This document shows positions 1 to 8,001 of a DNA stretch of 64,000 nt, one piece after another. The stretch's first letter is position 1. Every line of letters starts with the position of its first letter. The stretch comes from Halorubrum depositum (GTDB lineage: Archaea > Halobacteriota > Halobacteria > Halobacteriales > Haloferacaceae): positions 1 to 64,000 of the forward strand of contig NZ_VCNM01000004.1 of NCBI RefSeq assembly GCF_007671725.1, read 5' to 3'. The position numbers and the translations under genes are program-made. The notes under the pieces are model-generated. The model made no database searches. It had not been told where the DNA came from and worked only from the letters and a program-made list of their open reading frames with translations.

Positions 1-75
1 GAGTACTTCGGCCTCTACTGGCACTTCGTCGACATCGTCTGGGTGTTCATCTTCCCGCTGTTCTACCTCTTCTGA
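1..75 (+). CDS. Heme-copper oxidase subunit III, C-terminal end (partial)
   Basis: The first 24 codons run in frame to a TGA at 73-75 and end in YWHFVDIVWVFIFPLFY, the typical last transmembrane helix of subunit III of aa3-type and related terminal oxidases. The protein would sit in the cell membrane beside the catalytic subunits I and II; the body of the gene lies left of the window. It marks a core-metabolism neighbourhood immediately next to an insertion element. Assignment rests on one short but very characteristic segment. Confidence 0.75.
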   Translation, partial: EYFGLYWHFVDIVWVFIFPLFYLF

Positions 76-102
76 GGACAGCGGCGGAGTCACCGTATTT
101 GA

Positions 103-114
103 CTGTGTTGAATC
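103..114 (+). repeat. Left terminal inverted repeat core of the IS5-like element
   Basis: CTGTGTTGAATC is the exact reverse complement of 1027-1038. Confidence 0.8.
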
Positions 115-171
115 ACCATACAGCAGCGGGGTAGGCCACTAAATCAAAGGAGTTGAAGCGGGAAGATCCGG

Positions 172-1008
172 TTGCCTGTGACACAAATCTCCCGCTTCAT
201 CGGGGAAGTTGTGCCGGTTGCTCAAAGAGTTACTGGCGATGGAGGCGAATCTGCCGCCCCGGAAGGCGGCGGCGGATTCGCCGACTATGCACTCGTTTCC
301 CTTCACTGTCTGCGGATTTACCTCGATTCATCGTACCGCATTACGATCGACCTGCTCAAAGAAATGCCACAAATAACCGGAGAGATCGGCCTCAACGCGG
401 CCGATCTCCCAGCGCCGTCCACGTTGTGTAAGGCGTTCGACCGGATCAGTATGAGCGTGTGTCGAGTGCTGCTGCGCCAGTCGGCGCAGCTGCACGATCT
501 CTCTGAACACGCCGCGATCGACGCCACGTTCTACGAACGCTCAGCAGCGAGCCGCCACTACTGCCAGCGAATTAGCTACCGCGTTCAAAAGCTCAAAGTC
601 ACGAAATTAGTCGATACAGCGTCTTAAGCCGTCCTTGACGTTCACTGCTCAACGAACCGGGAAGGAAGCGACGCAGACCTTGCTGAGCAGATCGCCCGCC
701 GGAACGCGGGCGATCTGCGGTCTCTTGCGGCCGATAAAGGCTATGACAAGCAATCGCTTCGTGAAGGATTACGCGACCTCGGGATCAGACCGCTGATCAA
801 GCACCGTATCTTCGCTCCGTACGACCACGCACACAACGCCAGAATTGACGATAACAGCTACAATCAGCGCTCTATGACCGAAACCGTGAACTCGGCTGTG
901 AAGCGCTCGCTCGGCTTCGCCGTGCGAGCGCAGACGTAGTTTCGTGAGTTCCGAGAAATCGCTCTGATGTGTGTCGTCTATAACATCAAGCGCTTCGTTA
1001 AACAGTGA
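172..1008 (+). pseudogene. IS5-family DDE transposase with two in-frame stops
   Basis: One reading frame of 278 codons is interrupted by TAA at 625-627 and TAG at 937-939, with no frameshift. The DDE features remain: an AIDAT segment (first Asp), LAADKGYD (second Asp) and YNQRSMTETVNSAVK, which fits the Y-(2)-R-(3)-E-(6)-K signature of the IS4/IS5 superfamily and supplies the Glu. The first stop is one base from a Gln codon (CAA) and the second one base from Trp (TGG), so both look like recent point mutations. The enzyme would cut and rejoin the element ends; as written it cannot be made whole. Confidence 0.85.
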
Positions 1009-1026
1009 ATCACTACGCCTTACAGC

Positions 1027-1038
1027 GATTCAACACAG
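1027..1038 (-). repeat. Right terminal inverted repeat core of the IS5-like element
   Basis: GATTCAACACAG, the exact complement of the left repeat at 103-114. Confidence 0.8.
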
Positions 1039-1044
1039 CCTGTC

Positions 1045-1455
1045 TAAGTTAACACGACCGTCATCTGCTGGGCGAACGTCACGTATCTGTCTGGCGCAGC
1101 CCCGCCAGCCGGCGTCCAACAGTGCGTCGAAGACTGCGTTCGTGAACACCCTGCCGTCGAAGGTGTCCACGACACTGCCGTCTACTATATGGGGGCTAAT
1201 CTCGAAGTTGAACTCCACGTCGAGGTTCCCGGAGACTACACACTTCGCACTGCCCACGAAATCGAAACAGTGCTTATCGACAGGCTTCGAGATCTCCCCG
1301 CCGTCGGCGACGCACACGTCCATCTTGATCCGGCAGGAACGGACGAGTGGAAGGACGCCGACGAGGACGGCTCACCCGTCGAGTCTGACGGATCCGGAGA
1401 CCAGCTCCACGACCAACGCACGAATACAGAGATACGCCACACTCCTGGTGTGTAA
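1045..1455 (+). pseudogene. Cation diffusion facilitator (CDF) exporter, C-terminal remnant
   Basis: The frame is open from just inside the IS edge (a stop at 1045-1047) to TAA at 1453-1455. Residues such as HDTAVYYMGANLEVELHVEV and the following HEIETVLIDRL segment match the cytosolic dimerisation domain of CDF zinc/cobalt/nickel antiporters; the His- and Asp-rich tail is also typical. The six transmembrane helices that would precede it are missing, so this is a truncated gene and not a functional transporter. An internal ATG at 1189 could start a soluble 88-residue piece. Its position beside nikR suggests it once belonged to the same metal-efflux cluster. Confidence 0.75.
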
Positions 1456-1866
1456 TCAGTCGGCCGTCTGATTATCGTGGTCCGGCTGAAGGAACATTAC
1501 GTTGACTCTCCCCACAGCGTCGAAATCGCGAAGCTGGTAGACGAGTTCGCGAATCCGTCCAGCTGACCCCTCACAGAAGATTGTTTCGAGACACCACTCG
1601 CCATGATGCATATGCTGAGTCGTCCCGATGATATCATCAAACTCGTGTTGGACAGTGTGGAGATCCCCGATGACGAGCGTGTGCTCGTAGTCGAAGGCGA
1701 GCGCAGCGACTGCGGTCCCGTCAAGCCCTTCGAGGGTGGTATGACGCTCTATATACTCTTGGATCGCCTCCCGAACAGCACGCGAGCGCGATTCGAGTCC
1801 TTCGTCTTGCCACGTTTCGTCGAACGACTCGAGAATTTCTCCGGGAATATTCAGGCTGGTTCGCAT
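1456..1866 (-). CDS. nikR: NikR-like nickel-responsive ribbon-helix-helix regulator
   Basis: 136 residues. The start, MRTSLNIPGEILESFDE followed by SRSRAVREAIQEYI, is a ribbon-helix-helix DNA-binding domain (residues 1-45). The rest is an ACT-like metal-sensing domain with a His-rich stretch (QHMHHGEWC) before CLETI, as in NikR. The His spacing before the Cys is not the exact HxH-x5-C of the E. coli protein, so metal preference could differ. It is divergent from the nickel exporter gene at 1969, which it most likely represses or derepresses according to Ni(II) or Co(II). Its stop directly abuts the end of the CDF remnant. Confidence 0.8.
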   Translation of the reverse strand: MRTSLNIPGEILESFDETWQDEGLESRSRAVREAIQEYIERHTTLEGLDGTAVAALAFDYEHTLVIGDLHTVQHEFDDIIGTTQHMHHGEWCLETIFCEGSAGRIRELVYQLRDFDAVGRVNVMFLQPDHDNQTAD

Positions 1867-1968
1867 TAAGGGAATGTTAGCCGGGGACGCCTATGAAACT
1901 CATTATTACGGGATCCCCGAATCGGCCATAACAACCCCTATCAGTCCGTCAGTCTCGTATTCTTCTAT
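1867..1968. promoter_or_regulatory. Divergent promoter region between nikR and the nickel exporter
   Basis: 102 bp separate the two start codons. No Shine-Dalgarno sequence precedes either ATG, which suggests leaderless transcripts, and an AT-rich patch near 1893-1905 could hold TATA elements. A NikR operator is expected here, but I could not identify a convincing dyad. Confidence 0.4.
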
Positions 1969-2748
1969 ATGGTGACTGGAGTACTTGGTCTTGCACTCGG
2001 GGCGAGTGTGCTCGGGCTCTCTCACGGGCTCGCCCCGGGCCACGGGTGGGCAATCGCGGCGAGCTATGCACTCGACAAACCGAACAAGTGGTTCTACGGC
2101 GCTGCATCGAGTCTCATCCTCGGGATCGGCCACCTCATCAGTAGTATAGCGATGGTGGTGGTCTACTTCTGGGCGCTTTCGTACTTCGGGCTCACACAAC
2201 TCAGCTGGATGAATTACGTGGCGGGCGCGCTACTTATCGGGCTCGGAATCTGGCAGTATTTCAACGGGCATGACCACGGTACTGGATTTAATCACGACGG
2301 AGAAGAAGAGGAAGATAAGCACGCCCATGATCACGCGGACGACCACGAGCACACACATCGCACTGAAGAGACGTCCACGTGGGGGGCTCGCATTCGACGC
2401 GCCCTCCCATTCGTCGGTGAGTCCAGCCACGACCACTCGCACGGTCGCGTCGACGAAACGCCCGAGCGTGGCCTCTACGGGATGGTTGCACTCGCGTTTG
2501 CGCTTGGCTTCACACACAACGAAGAGTTTGACATTATTGCCATCTGTACCGGCTCGGCATACTGTCTCGAGTTGATGCTTCTCTACTCGCTCGCCGTCAT
2601 CGTCTCCCTCGTCGGAGTGACTCTCCTGCTTGTGGCCGGCTATGAGCGGTACGAAGAGCGGCTCGAAGGATATGTCGAGTACCTCCCTACATTTACGGCA
2701 GCGATCCTCATCGTGATGGGGATCGGGTTCATCCTCGGGGTCTTTTGA
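1969..2748 (+). CDS. NicO/RcnA-type nickel-cobalt efflux permease
   Basis: 259 residues. Membrane helices are visible at about 2-30, 42-66, 76-92 and, after a long His/Asp/Glu-rich cytosolic loop (about 98-170), at 170-190, 200-222 and 236-258. The first helix carries LSHGLAPGHGWA, the HxxxPGHG-type motif of NicO transporters, and a second metal-site-like motif FTHNEEFD lies after the loop. The loop has many HDH and HTH groups, as in RcnA-like exporters that buffer Ni/Co. Pairing with NikR supports an export role in nickel homeostasis; import is less likely. The start ATG is preceded by a pyrimidine-rich leader without a ribosome binding site. Confidence 0.75.
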   Translation: MVTGVLGLALGASVLGLSHGLAPGHGWAIAASYALDKPNKWFYGAASSLILGIGHLISSIAMVVVYFWALSYFGLTQLSWMNYVAGALLIGLGIWQYFNGHDHGTGFNHDGEEEEDKHAHDHADDHEHTHRTEETSTWGARIRRALPFVGESSHDHSHGRVDETPERGLYGMVALAFALGFTHNEEFDIIAICTGSAYCLELMLLYSLAVIVSLVGVTLLLVAGYERYEERLEGYVEYLPTFTAAILIVMGIGFILGVF

Positions 2749-3214
2749 AAGGACTGAATCTATACTTCCACGATGCGCCTATCGCAGGGTTATGTAGACG
2801 GTCGGTCGGACACTGTCCACCAAAGAATTGGCAGTGAAATTCCGGAAAGTGATACGAAGAGTGGATGTCCGAAAGACACTTGAGAAAGCACAGGAGAGCT
2901 CCGGGGTTGCCCCTGAGTGGATCCTCCTAATACTGCGCGTGGTGATCGTCGCGAACAGAGCTGTAGACGTGACAGTACTCCTTTCGACGTTCCTCGCACC
3001 GACGTTTCTCATCCAGCTGGTTAGCCCTGTCTTCCATGATGAACCTGCCGAGATTACGGGTTCCTCGAAATCGCACGCCTCGAGGAGATAGCGACTGCTT
3101 CGAGTTAGATTTTCTGGAGCGCGAGGCAATACCCAAACCTGCGATGAAGCTCGGTATGTGCCCTATTTAGCTTAAGTGAATATAGGAAATTGTTTTTATA
3201 CAACATACGGTGAG
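2749..3214. other. Gene-poor stretch after the nickel exporter
   Basis: 466 bp with no gene I can support. A plus-strand frame at 2828-3091 would give 87 residues with a hydrophobic middle, but it has no start context or recognisable family, and both strands look like decayed sequence. The right part (3160-3210) is AT-rich and leads into transposase debris. Confidence 0.4.
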
Positions 3215-3325
3215 GTCAACCGTTGTCCGTCAACCATCCACAACTGGGTACTGAAGACAGATCTCCAGTCGCTCGATGGGGTAAATCCGGATCACGTTGC
3301 GGTCGACGAGACTGTGATCCACTGA
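3215..3325 (+). pseudogene. IS6-family transposase fragment
   Basis: 36 codons read STIHNWVLKTDLQ and then VNPDHVAVDETVI, which match the region around the first catalytic Asp (AVDET) of haloarchaeal IS6-type transposases. The frame stops at TGA 3323-3325, and nothing of the rest of the transposase follows. It is a short relic showing an earlier insertion or recombination here. Confidence 0.6.
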
Positions 3326-3442
3326 ATGATAACCGAGAAGGGCTTCGTTGAAACCAAAGACGTGGGGCGAAGGACGGACGTAGATCTTACCGAGGAGGGG
3401 AAAAATACACTCTCCGCGTTTAGGCATCTCATCGAAAAGTGA
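3326..3442 (+). pseudogene. Winged-helix regulator, C-terminal fragment
   Basis: The same frame continues after the stop for 38 codons from ATG 3326. GFVETKDVGRRTDVDLTEEG looks like the wing and last helix of an archaeal winged-helix transcription factor (type: GLV-x-DVGRRT-x-LTEEG). No DNA-recognition helix precedes it, so it is probably the tail of a lost regulator joined to the IS6 relic. A tiny independent protein cannot be excluded. Confidence 0.45.
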
Positions 3443-3451
3443 TTAGTATAG

Positions 3452-4690
3452 TTAGCGCTCAGTCGAATCGACCTCTTCCAGAGCTTCTGTAGCAACATCA
3501 CCTAACTCCCCTGCCTCGATATGTGAATACCGTTCTCGAACCATCTCTTCGGAGTTATCGAGATACCGGGCCGCCACCGTGTACCCAAACGCGCGGACAA
3601 GTACCTCGCCCATTCCACGTCGACCACCGTGGGGCGCGAGATAATCGTGTTTCGGGTGGTCGATATCGACCTCTGCGGCCTCCGAGAGCCGTTGGAGAAT
3701 CGTCCGTGCGCCGTCCGTCGTAATCGACGGCGGCCGAATGTCCTCATCGAGCGCCAGCAGTAGATCGCGAGCGTATTCTTCACGGCGCTCAGTAATTGCT
3801 TCCGGGAGTTCCCCTCGTTCGGCTAGCTCATCCTGGATGAGTCCTGCGAGCGTCCGTTGGTCGAACGTCGGGAACACCGGCCAGCGTTCCGTCGGTGGGT
3901 CCATCAGCCTTCGATAGCTCCGCAGTGGAGAGATTACTGGGTCGGGGAGACTGGCGGCGTCCCATTGCTGCTTCTTCCGGTAGACATCCATACTACCGTC
4001 GTCGAGCGAAATTTCCTCCCACCGGACGCCGCGCCGGCGTGGGTCGTTCGGATCCCGGAGCAGTTCCCCGACGCGGACAGCGGTGTACGCGAGAACGAAC
4101 ACCAGCGCCCGGTCACGAGCCGCCTTCAGCGCCGCGTAGCGCGCTCGCTGTCTGTCAAGAGGGTCAGTATCCCCCGGGAGTGTGGTGAACGTCTCGATGG
4201 CGTCACGGGCTCGCTCGTCGACGTACCGGGTCAGGGCGTGGCGCTGCTCGGACGTCCAGGCCTGCTGATCACCGGGCTTGCGACCGTCGTCCTCCGGCAG
4301 CGGCGCCATCGCACTCGCCCGCTGCGCGTAATGGGCTTCGAGATATCCCTCGTTGACGCACCACCCGCACCACGCGGAGATATAGCGATAATAGGTTTGT
4401 ACGGTATTCTGTTTGAGCCCGCGATCGCCGGCGAGATGCCGGGCGTACTCCCGGAAGACGCGTTCATCGAGGTCTTCGAAGGTGGGCTCCTGGTCGACGT
4501 CGTCGGATACGATCCCGGTCCAGTCGTCGGCGCCGCGGTCGCCGGCGGCCCACTCGGCGAACCGCTCGAGCTCGCGTGCAGCGTTACGTCGGTAGTTCCC
4601 GCCGTCGCCACCGCGGCCTTTCCCCTTATCCTGGAGGTAGCGCTCGAAGAAATTCTTGAGTGACTGATCGGCGCGTTCTCGGGGTGTCAT
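3452..4690 (-). CDS. Tyrosine recombinase / integrase
   Basis: 412 residues from ATG at 4690, which overlaps the stop of the upstream gene by 4 bp (ATGA), so I chose it over the much longer upstream opening of the frame. The N-terminal SAM-like core-binding domain spans about 10-130 (FFERYLQDKGKG, NTVQTYYRYISAW). The catalytic domain shows Arg in AYTAVRVGELL (about 202), a Lys in the beta-hairpin region, HGGRRG (about 355) as the H-x-x-R box, and the nucleophile Tyr in RERYSHIE (about 388). It would catalyse site-specific integration or excision. It is the last gene of a three-gene operon with the TumE-like and winged-helix genes. No tRNA or obvious att repeat is visible in the flanks. Confidence 0.85.
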   Translation of the reverse strand: MTPRERADQSLKNFFERYLQDKGKGRGGDGGNYRRNAARELERFAEWAAGDRGADDWTGIVSDDVDQEPTFEDLDERVFREYARHLAGDRGLKQNTVQTYYRYISAWCGWCVNEGYLEAHYAQRASAMAPLPEDDGRKPGDQQAWTSEQRHALTRYVDERARDAIETFTTLPGDTDPLDRQRARYAALKAARDRALVFVLAYTAVRVGELLRDPNDPRRRGVRWEEISLDDGSMDVYRKKQQWDAASLPDPVISPLRSYRRLMDPPTERWPVFPTFDQRTLAGLIQDELAERGELPEAITERREEYARDLLLALDEDIRPPSITTDGARTILQRLSEAAEVDIDHPKHDYLAPHGGRRGMGEVLVRAFGYTVAARYLDNSEEMVRERYSHIEAGELGDVATEALEEVDSTER

Positions 4691-5145
4691 GGTTCCTCGT
4701 TCGCGTACTGGTAGGTCGGACGGACGTCCTCGAGGAGCTCTTCGACGATTTCCCAGAGAACCAGGGAAGGGGTCTCGTGTTCGAATGTAATCTCCCAGCG
4801 ATCCTCCGTATCGGCGACTGAGTACTGGAAATGCGCCCGTCCGAGATCGGGATGGTCCTCGTCCTGGTGCCAGCCGGCGTGAAAGCCCGTGTTCGGGTCG
4901 GTGTAGTTGATACGGAACCAATCGTGAGGGTCCTGCCGATACCACTTGACGGTCAGCTCCGGCGAATCAGGGCCTGTCGGGGGATCCAGACGGGCCGGAT
5001 CGAAAATCGCCCGCAGCTGCTTGGCCTCGATATCGTCAGGAACGTACTCGACGGCCGTGATCTGGGGAACACGGTCGAGGACGTCCCGCTTCAATTGGGT
5101 GTAGAGGTTCGCGTTCGGATCACCACCTGGATGCGGGACCGACAT
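4687..5145 (-). CDS. TumE-like (DUF6516-type) protein, possible toxin
   Basis: 152 residues rich in aromatic and acidic residues, with the block WYRQDPHDWFRINYTDPNTG followed by GWHQDEDHPDLGRAHFQ. This fits, from memory, the haloarchaeal TumE/DUF6516 family, which is paired with a winged-helix antitoxin-like gene. Here the partner ends 3 bp upstream (5149) and the integrase follows with a 4-bp overlap, so the three genes form one transcript. The likely role is stabilisation of an integrating element; toxicity has not been inferred from any catalytic residue. Confidence 0.6.
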   Translation of the reverse strand: MSVPHPGGDPNANLYTQLKRDVLDRVPQITAVEYVPDDIEAKQLRAIFDPARLDPPTGPDSPELTVKWYRQDPHDWFRINYTDPNTGFHAGWHQDEDHPDLGRAHFQYSVADTEDRWEITFEHETPSLVLWEIVEELLEDVRPTYQYANEEP

Positions 5146-5148
5146 TCG

Positions 5149-5688
5149 TTAGCTGCTGGCCTCAGCGGGCTCTGTCGTCGGAGCGAGGAAGTCCCATTCG
5201 CGGATGGCGAAGCCAACGATCTGGATACGCCGCTGAAGGTGCTCCCACTCGCGGGCAATCTCACGGCGACGATCTTCCTCCTCAGCGTCAAGAGACTCGT
5301 CAGCGAGCGTCCCGCGAAGCTGGTTCGGTGACTCGACCTCGAATTCATTCTCCCAGTCGCGAATCTGCGTCTTCATATCGGCGAGACGGTCCGTGAGTTC
5401 CTCGACAGTGTGCCCGCTGTCTCGAAGCCGCATCGCCTCCTGCATTGCTTGGCGGCGGTAATCAGGGTAATACGTGGTGTGAGTCCCGCTTTCGTCACGG
5501 TGGAGGATGCCATCGTCGACGAGCCGATCGAGGACGCGTTTGGTCGGCTCGTGTGACCAGCCCGCTTCCGAGGCGATCCAGTTCGCCGTCTGAGGCTCCG
5601 AAAGCTGCCGGGCGGTCATCCTCACGCGGTCTTCACCCGTGGTCTGGCGTTCCATCAGGCCCTCGGAGTTCGATTCGTCTTCGGACAT
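5149..5688 (-). CDS. Winged-helix DNA-binding protein, partner of the TumE-like gene (DUF7342-type)
   Basis: 179 residues from ATG 5688 (an in-frame ATG at 5730 would add 14 residues, but 5688 gives the natural acidic start). A winged-helix segment lies at about 20-80 (RVRMTARQLSEPQTANWIAS, then RVLDRLVDDGILHRDESG, then TYYPDYRRQAM), followed by a helical or coiled region with many charged residues and a C-terminal IVGFAIREWDFL. The architecture suits an autoregulating antitoxin or regulator of the operon. It is the first gene of the TumE-integrase operon. Confidence 0.65.
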   Translation of the reverse strand: MSEDESNSEGLMERQTTGEDRVRMTARQLSEPQTANWIASEAGWSHEPTKRVLDRLVDDGILHRDESGTHTTYYPDYRRQAMQEAMRLRDSGHTVEELTDRLADMKTQIRDWENEFEVESPNQLRGTLADESLDAEEEDRRREIAREWEHLQRRIQIVGFAIREWDFLAPTTEPAEASS

Positions 5689-6157
5689 ACAACACCGTTC
5701 GCGCTTTATCTTAATATAGGTTGAGGTCATTAGTTCTATATCGAATGAGTTTCTTCGCCATCGCCTCGACCTCGGCTGAGGAGAGTCAGAGAAATCTCAA
5801 ACCCCGTTCTTGGCAGTTCTACCCCGGGGGAAGCGCCGTCGTGAGGCGGTTGCAGCATTCGTGCTTCACCGACGGCGGCGTGGTACTTCAAAGTGGTCGT
5901 GATTACCCACATAATCAGGACCACCAGTGACAGAAGTCTCATAACCATTTTTCCGATGATAGAGGAGTTCTATCGCCCGAAATTCGGAGTTGGCCAACGG
6001 TATAAATCATATACCGCTATACCAAAACCGCGACCGCCGTTCGGACCCGGTTCCGAGAATAATCGCGAGACTGCAAGCAGATGGCTTGCTACACAATCTG
6101 CATAATGTACAATGCGCACGAAATCTGAATGATGAGGGAAATCGCCCAAATCTAATG
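5689..6157. other. Intergenic stretch with possible TnpB-tail debris
   Basis: 469 bp without a convincing gene. A minus-strand frame at 5736-5948 ends in ASPGVELPRTGFEISLTLLS followed by RGRGDGEETHSI, which resembles the poorly conserved C-terminus of haloarchaeal IS200/IS605 TnpB proteins; the start of such a protein is absent. The part from 5950 to 6150 is AT-rich and shows no gene. Confidence 0.3.
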
Positions 6158-6643
6158 TTAGTCGTTCGTAGCTTGCTCGCTCAGCATCTCCACAACTTCC
6201 TGAACACGTTCCTCATCGGCTTCGATACCACGCTCCCGGAGGATCTGGAGGGCGACCTCATCACCGTGGTCTGCAATTACCCGGAGACACGCATCTTGAA
6301 ATTCTCTTCCCTCAAATTCGGGAACATCAAACATAGAGCACGCAGCAGTTACCGATGATCGCATCCGGGTGACGCCATTCCACGTGTCTTCCCGGACATA
6401 GAAGCCGTGCATATCGGTCTCATCAAAGGAGAAGGCCGGTCCACCGGTGGATTCGTCCACATCCTCCTCATCCTGCTCAGGAATGGACTCAGTCTCCGAC
6501 TCTGTGTCCTCAGGAATTATCTCTTCATCCGGTTGCGGTTCATCCTGGGTGTCAGTACGTTCGTCGTCATCCGATTCGGCTCCTTCCTCCGTTTGTTTGA
6601 GCTGTTCAGCGACGTCCCCGAAACGGTCGTCCTCATTAGGCAT
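6158..6643 (-). CDS. Probable partition partner of ParA
   Basis: 161 residues whose stop-proximal gene order (parA then this gene, 8-bp overlap) is that of a par operon. Residues 1-70 are extremely acidic and low in complexity (runs of D, E, Q, S, T). The C-terminal 90 residues form a compact part with FDVPEFEGREFQDACLRVIA and a helical ending. No ParB helix-turn-helix or nuclease motif is visible, so this would be an archaeal-type adaptor that links ParA to a DNA site. Role inferred from position. Confidence 0.55.
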   Translation of the reverse strand: MPNEDDRFGDVAEQLKQTEEGAESDDDERTDTQDEPQPDEEIIPEDTESETESIPEQDEEDVDESTGGPAFSFDETDMHGFYVREDTWNGVTRMRSSVTAACSMFDVPEFEGREFQDACLRVIADHGDEVALQILRERGIEADEERVQEVVEMLSEQATND

Positions 6644-7508
6644 GGCTGTGTTCCTCCACGAGGTCCGCTAAGTGGTCGAAATTCGGGATCTGGTCACAAT
6701 CTTCGTCGAACTCCGAGACCGGCATTCCTTGCTTGAACGCGCGGGAAATTGCGGTCCGTTCGCGAATCCCTGGCTTCGGAATACTATCGATGGTGCGTCC
6801 CGAATCATCGAGGGCATCGAAGATCTCCGGGTCCACACGAGCGTACTCGGGGACGAATGAACCGAACTCCCGGTTGAGATTTTCAACGAGAGTCCGATGC
6901 TCGTTGCGTTGTCCCATTGTTTCGCGAATCATATTCGGAGTGACTGCGAGGATATCCAACCCGATATTCTGCCGGATTGGGGAGATCTGGCGTTCAATCA
7001 TCTTATTGAGGCCGTTGATCGAGCCAGCACGCGGGATTAGCGGGATTATGACGCGCTGGACGGCGATGAGGGCGTTATCGGAGAGTTTCCCACGGCCGCC
7101 TGCGGCATCAATTATCACGTAGTCGTATCCGTTTTGTATGAGCGGATCGACAACGTTCCGTCGAAGCTTCACGTCTGCGAACCGTTCGTCCTTCAGCCTC
7201 GTCTCGACGTTCTCGAGTTCGTTACTCGACGGGAGTAGGTGAACGCCGAAGTCCGTCTCGATAAGCAGGTCTTCGGGGTCCTCACCATCGATAAGGGCGT
7301 CACCGAGGTTCGCATCTCGGTCGTACGCATCGTCGTATCCCAACTGGGTCGTCATGTGCCCGTCCTTATCCAGATCCAATAGTACCGTCTCATGGCCACG
7401 AGCAGCGAGTCGATCAGCGATGTTGAGCGCGATCGTGGATTTCCCTACCCCTCCCTTGAGCAACGAGACAGCTGCTCCGGGGAGCCCTTCAAACTCGTCA
7501 GCACTCAT
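6636..7508 (-). CDS. parA: ParA-family partition ATPase
   Basis: 290 residues with the deviant Walker A motif LKGGVGKSTIALN at about 17-29, the switch region DLDKDGHMTTQLGY (about 45-58) and Walker B-like DYVIIDAAGGRGK. The family uses ATP-dependent DNA binding to segregate low-copy replicons. The gene starts next to a 390-bp AT-rich field of short repeats, the expected partition site and autoregulatory region, and overlaps its downstream partner by 8 bp. This is one of two independent maintenance modules in the window (the other is Orc1 with the origin at 34 kb). Confidence 0.85.
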   Translation of the reverse strand: MSADEFEGLPGAAVSLLKGGVGKSTIALNIADRLAARGHETVLLDLDKDGHMTTQLGYDDAYDRDANLGDALIDGEDPEDLLIETDFGVHLLPSSNELENVETRLKDERFADVKLRRNVVDPLIQNGYDYVIIDAAGGRGKLSDNALIAVQRVIIPLIPRAGSINGLNKMIERQISPIRQNIGLDILAVTPNMIRETMGQRNEHRTLVENLNREFGSFVPEYARVDPEIFDALDDSGRTIDSIPKPGIRERTAISRAFKQGMPVSEFDEDCDQIPNFDHLADLVEEHSHA

Positions 7509-7900
7509 AGCTCAGCACCCCCATAAGAAGAGGATTTTGTACATTTTGTAGGTAATGTACATTGGGTAGATGTTGAAGGTTGCGCGAGTTTTGTCGATAA
7601 TGTAAGTTTCGCACTGGTCATACGCGGTTAGTGAAGCTCGTCCATCTTAATTCTGTGTCAGACAGATTGCGCACGCCATCTACACAATCTACATTTTGTA
7701 CATTACGTAGATTGTTGGCACAATCTTAATTGGCATAATCACCGTCGACCCTACGCAATCTACATAATTTAGATTATAAGCATTTCATACGTATTTATCG
7801 CAATCTTTGCCACCCACACGAACCAATTGAAGAAGTCCAATTTGCATTATCTACATTATCCACATTATGCAGATTGGCTATGAGATCTACATTCTTCGGT
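7509..7900. repeat. AT-rich repeat field upstream of parA (candidate partition site)
   Basis: The stretch repeats the words CAATCTACA, ACATTTTGTA, TGTACAT and their complements many times. Dyads include 7685-7714 (8-bp arms CAATCTAC/GTAGATTG) and 7757-7775 (arms AATCTA/TAGATT). The decamer ACATTTTGTA occurs at 7540-7549 and again at 7691-7700. Base composition is far more AT-rich than the flanking genes. Density and symmetry suit iterated binding sites of the ParA partner, also serving as the parA operator. An origin function cannot be excluded. Confidence 0.65.
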
Positions 7901-8001
7901 TATTCAATTGAAAGTCCTGAGTGATAGAACTCAGACAGAGCAGTTCTACCCCGTACTCTAGTAAGGCTTTTAACTGTTACCGGATTATTGGTAATCACCA
8001 G

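Larger units (their letters stand above)
101..1040 (+). mobile_element. IS5-superfamily insertion sequence, inactivated
   Basis: About 940 bp bounded by imperfect inverted repeats: the left end (101-120) and the reverse complement of the right end (1021-1040) agree at about 16 of 20 positions, with a perfect core CTGTGTTGAATC at 103-114 and its complement at 1027-1038. It encloses one transposase gene carrying two nonsense codons. No target-site duplication is obvious, so one flank has probably been rearranged. The right flank is the truncated CDF gene, which suggests that the element or a deletion next to it removed that gene's front part. Confidence 0.8.

Noticed and set aside
2828-3091. 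87-residue plus-strand protein
   Set aside because: No start signal, no family, equal quality of the opposite frame; listed only as a gene-poor stretch.
4691-4945. N-terminal 85 extra residues of the integrase frame
   Set aside because: They are in the coding region of the TumE-like gene in another frame, are Arg/Pro/Ser-rich and lack conserved sequence; ATG 4690 with the 4-bp overlap is better.
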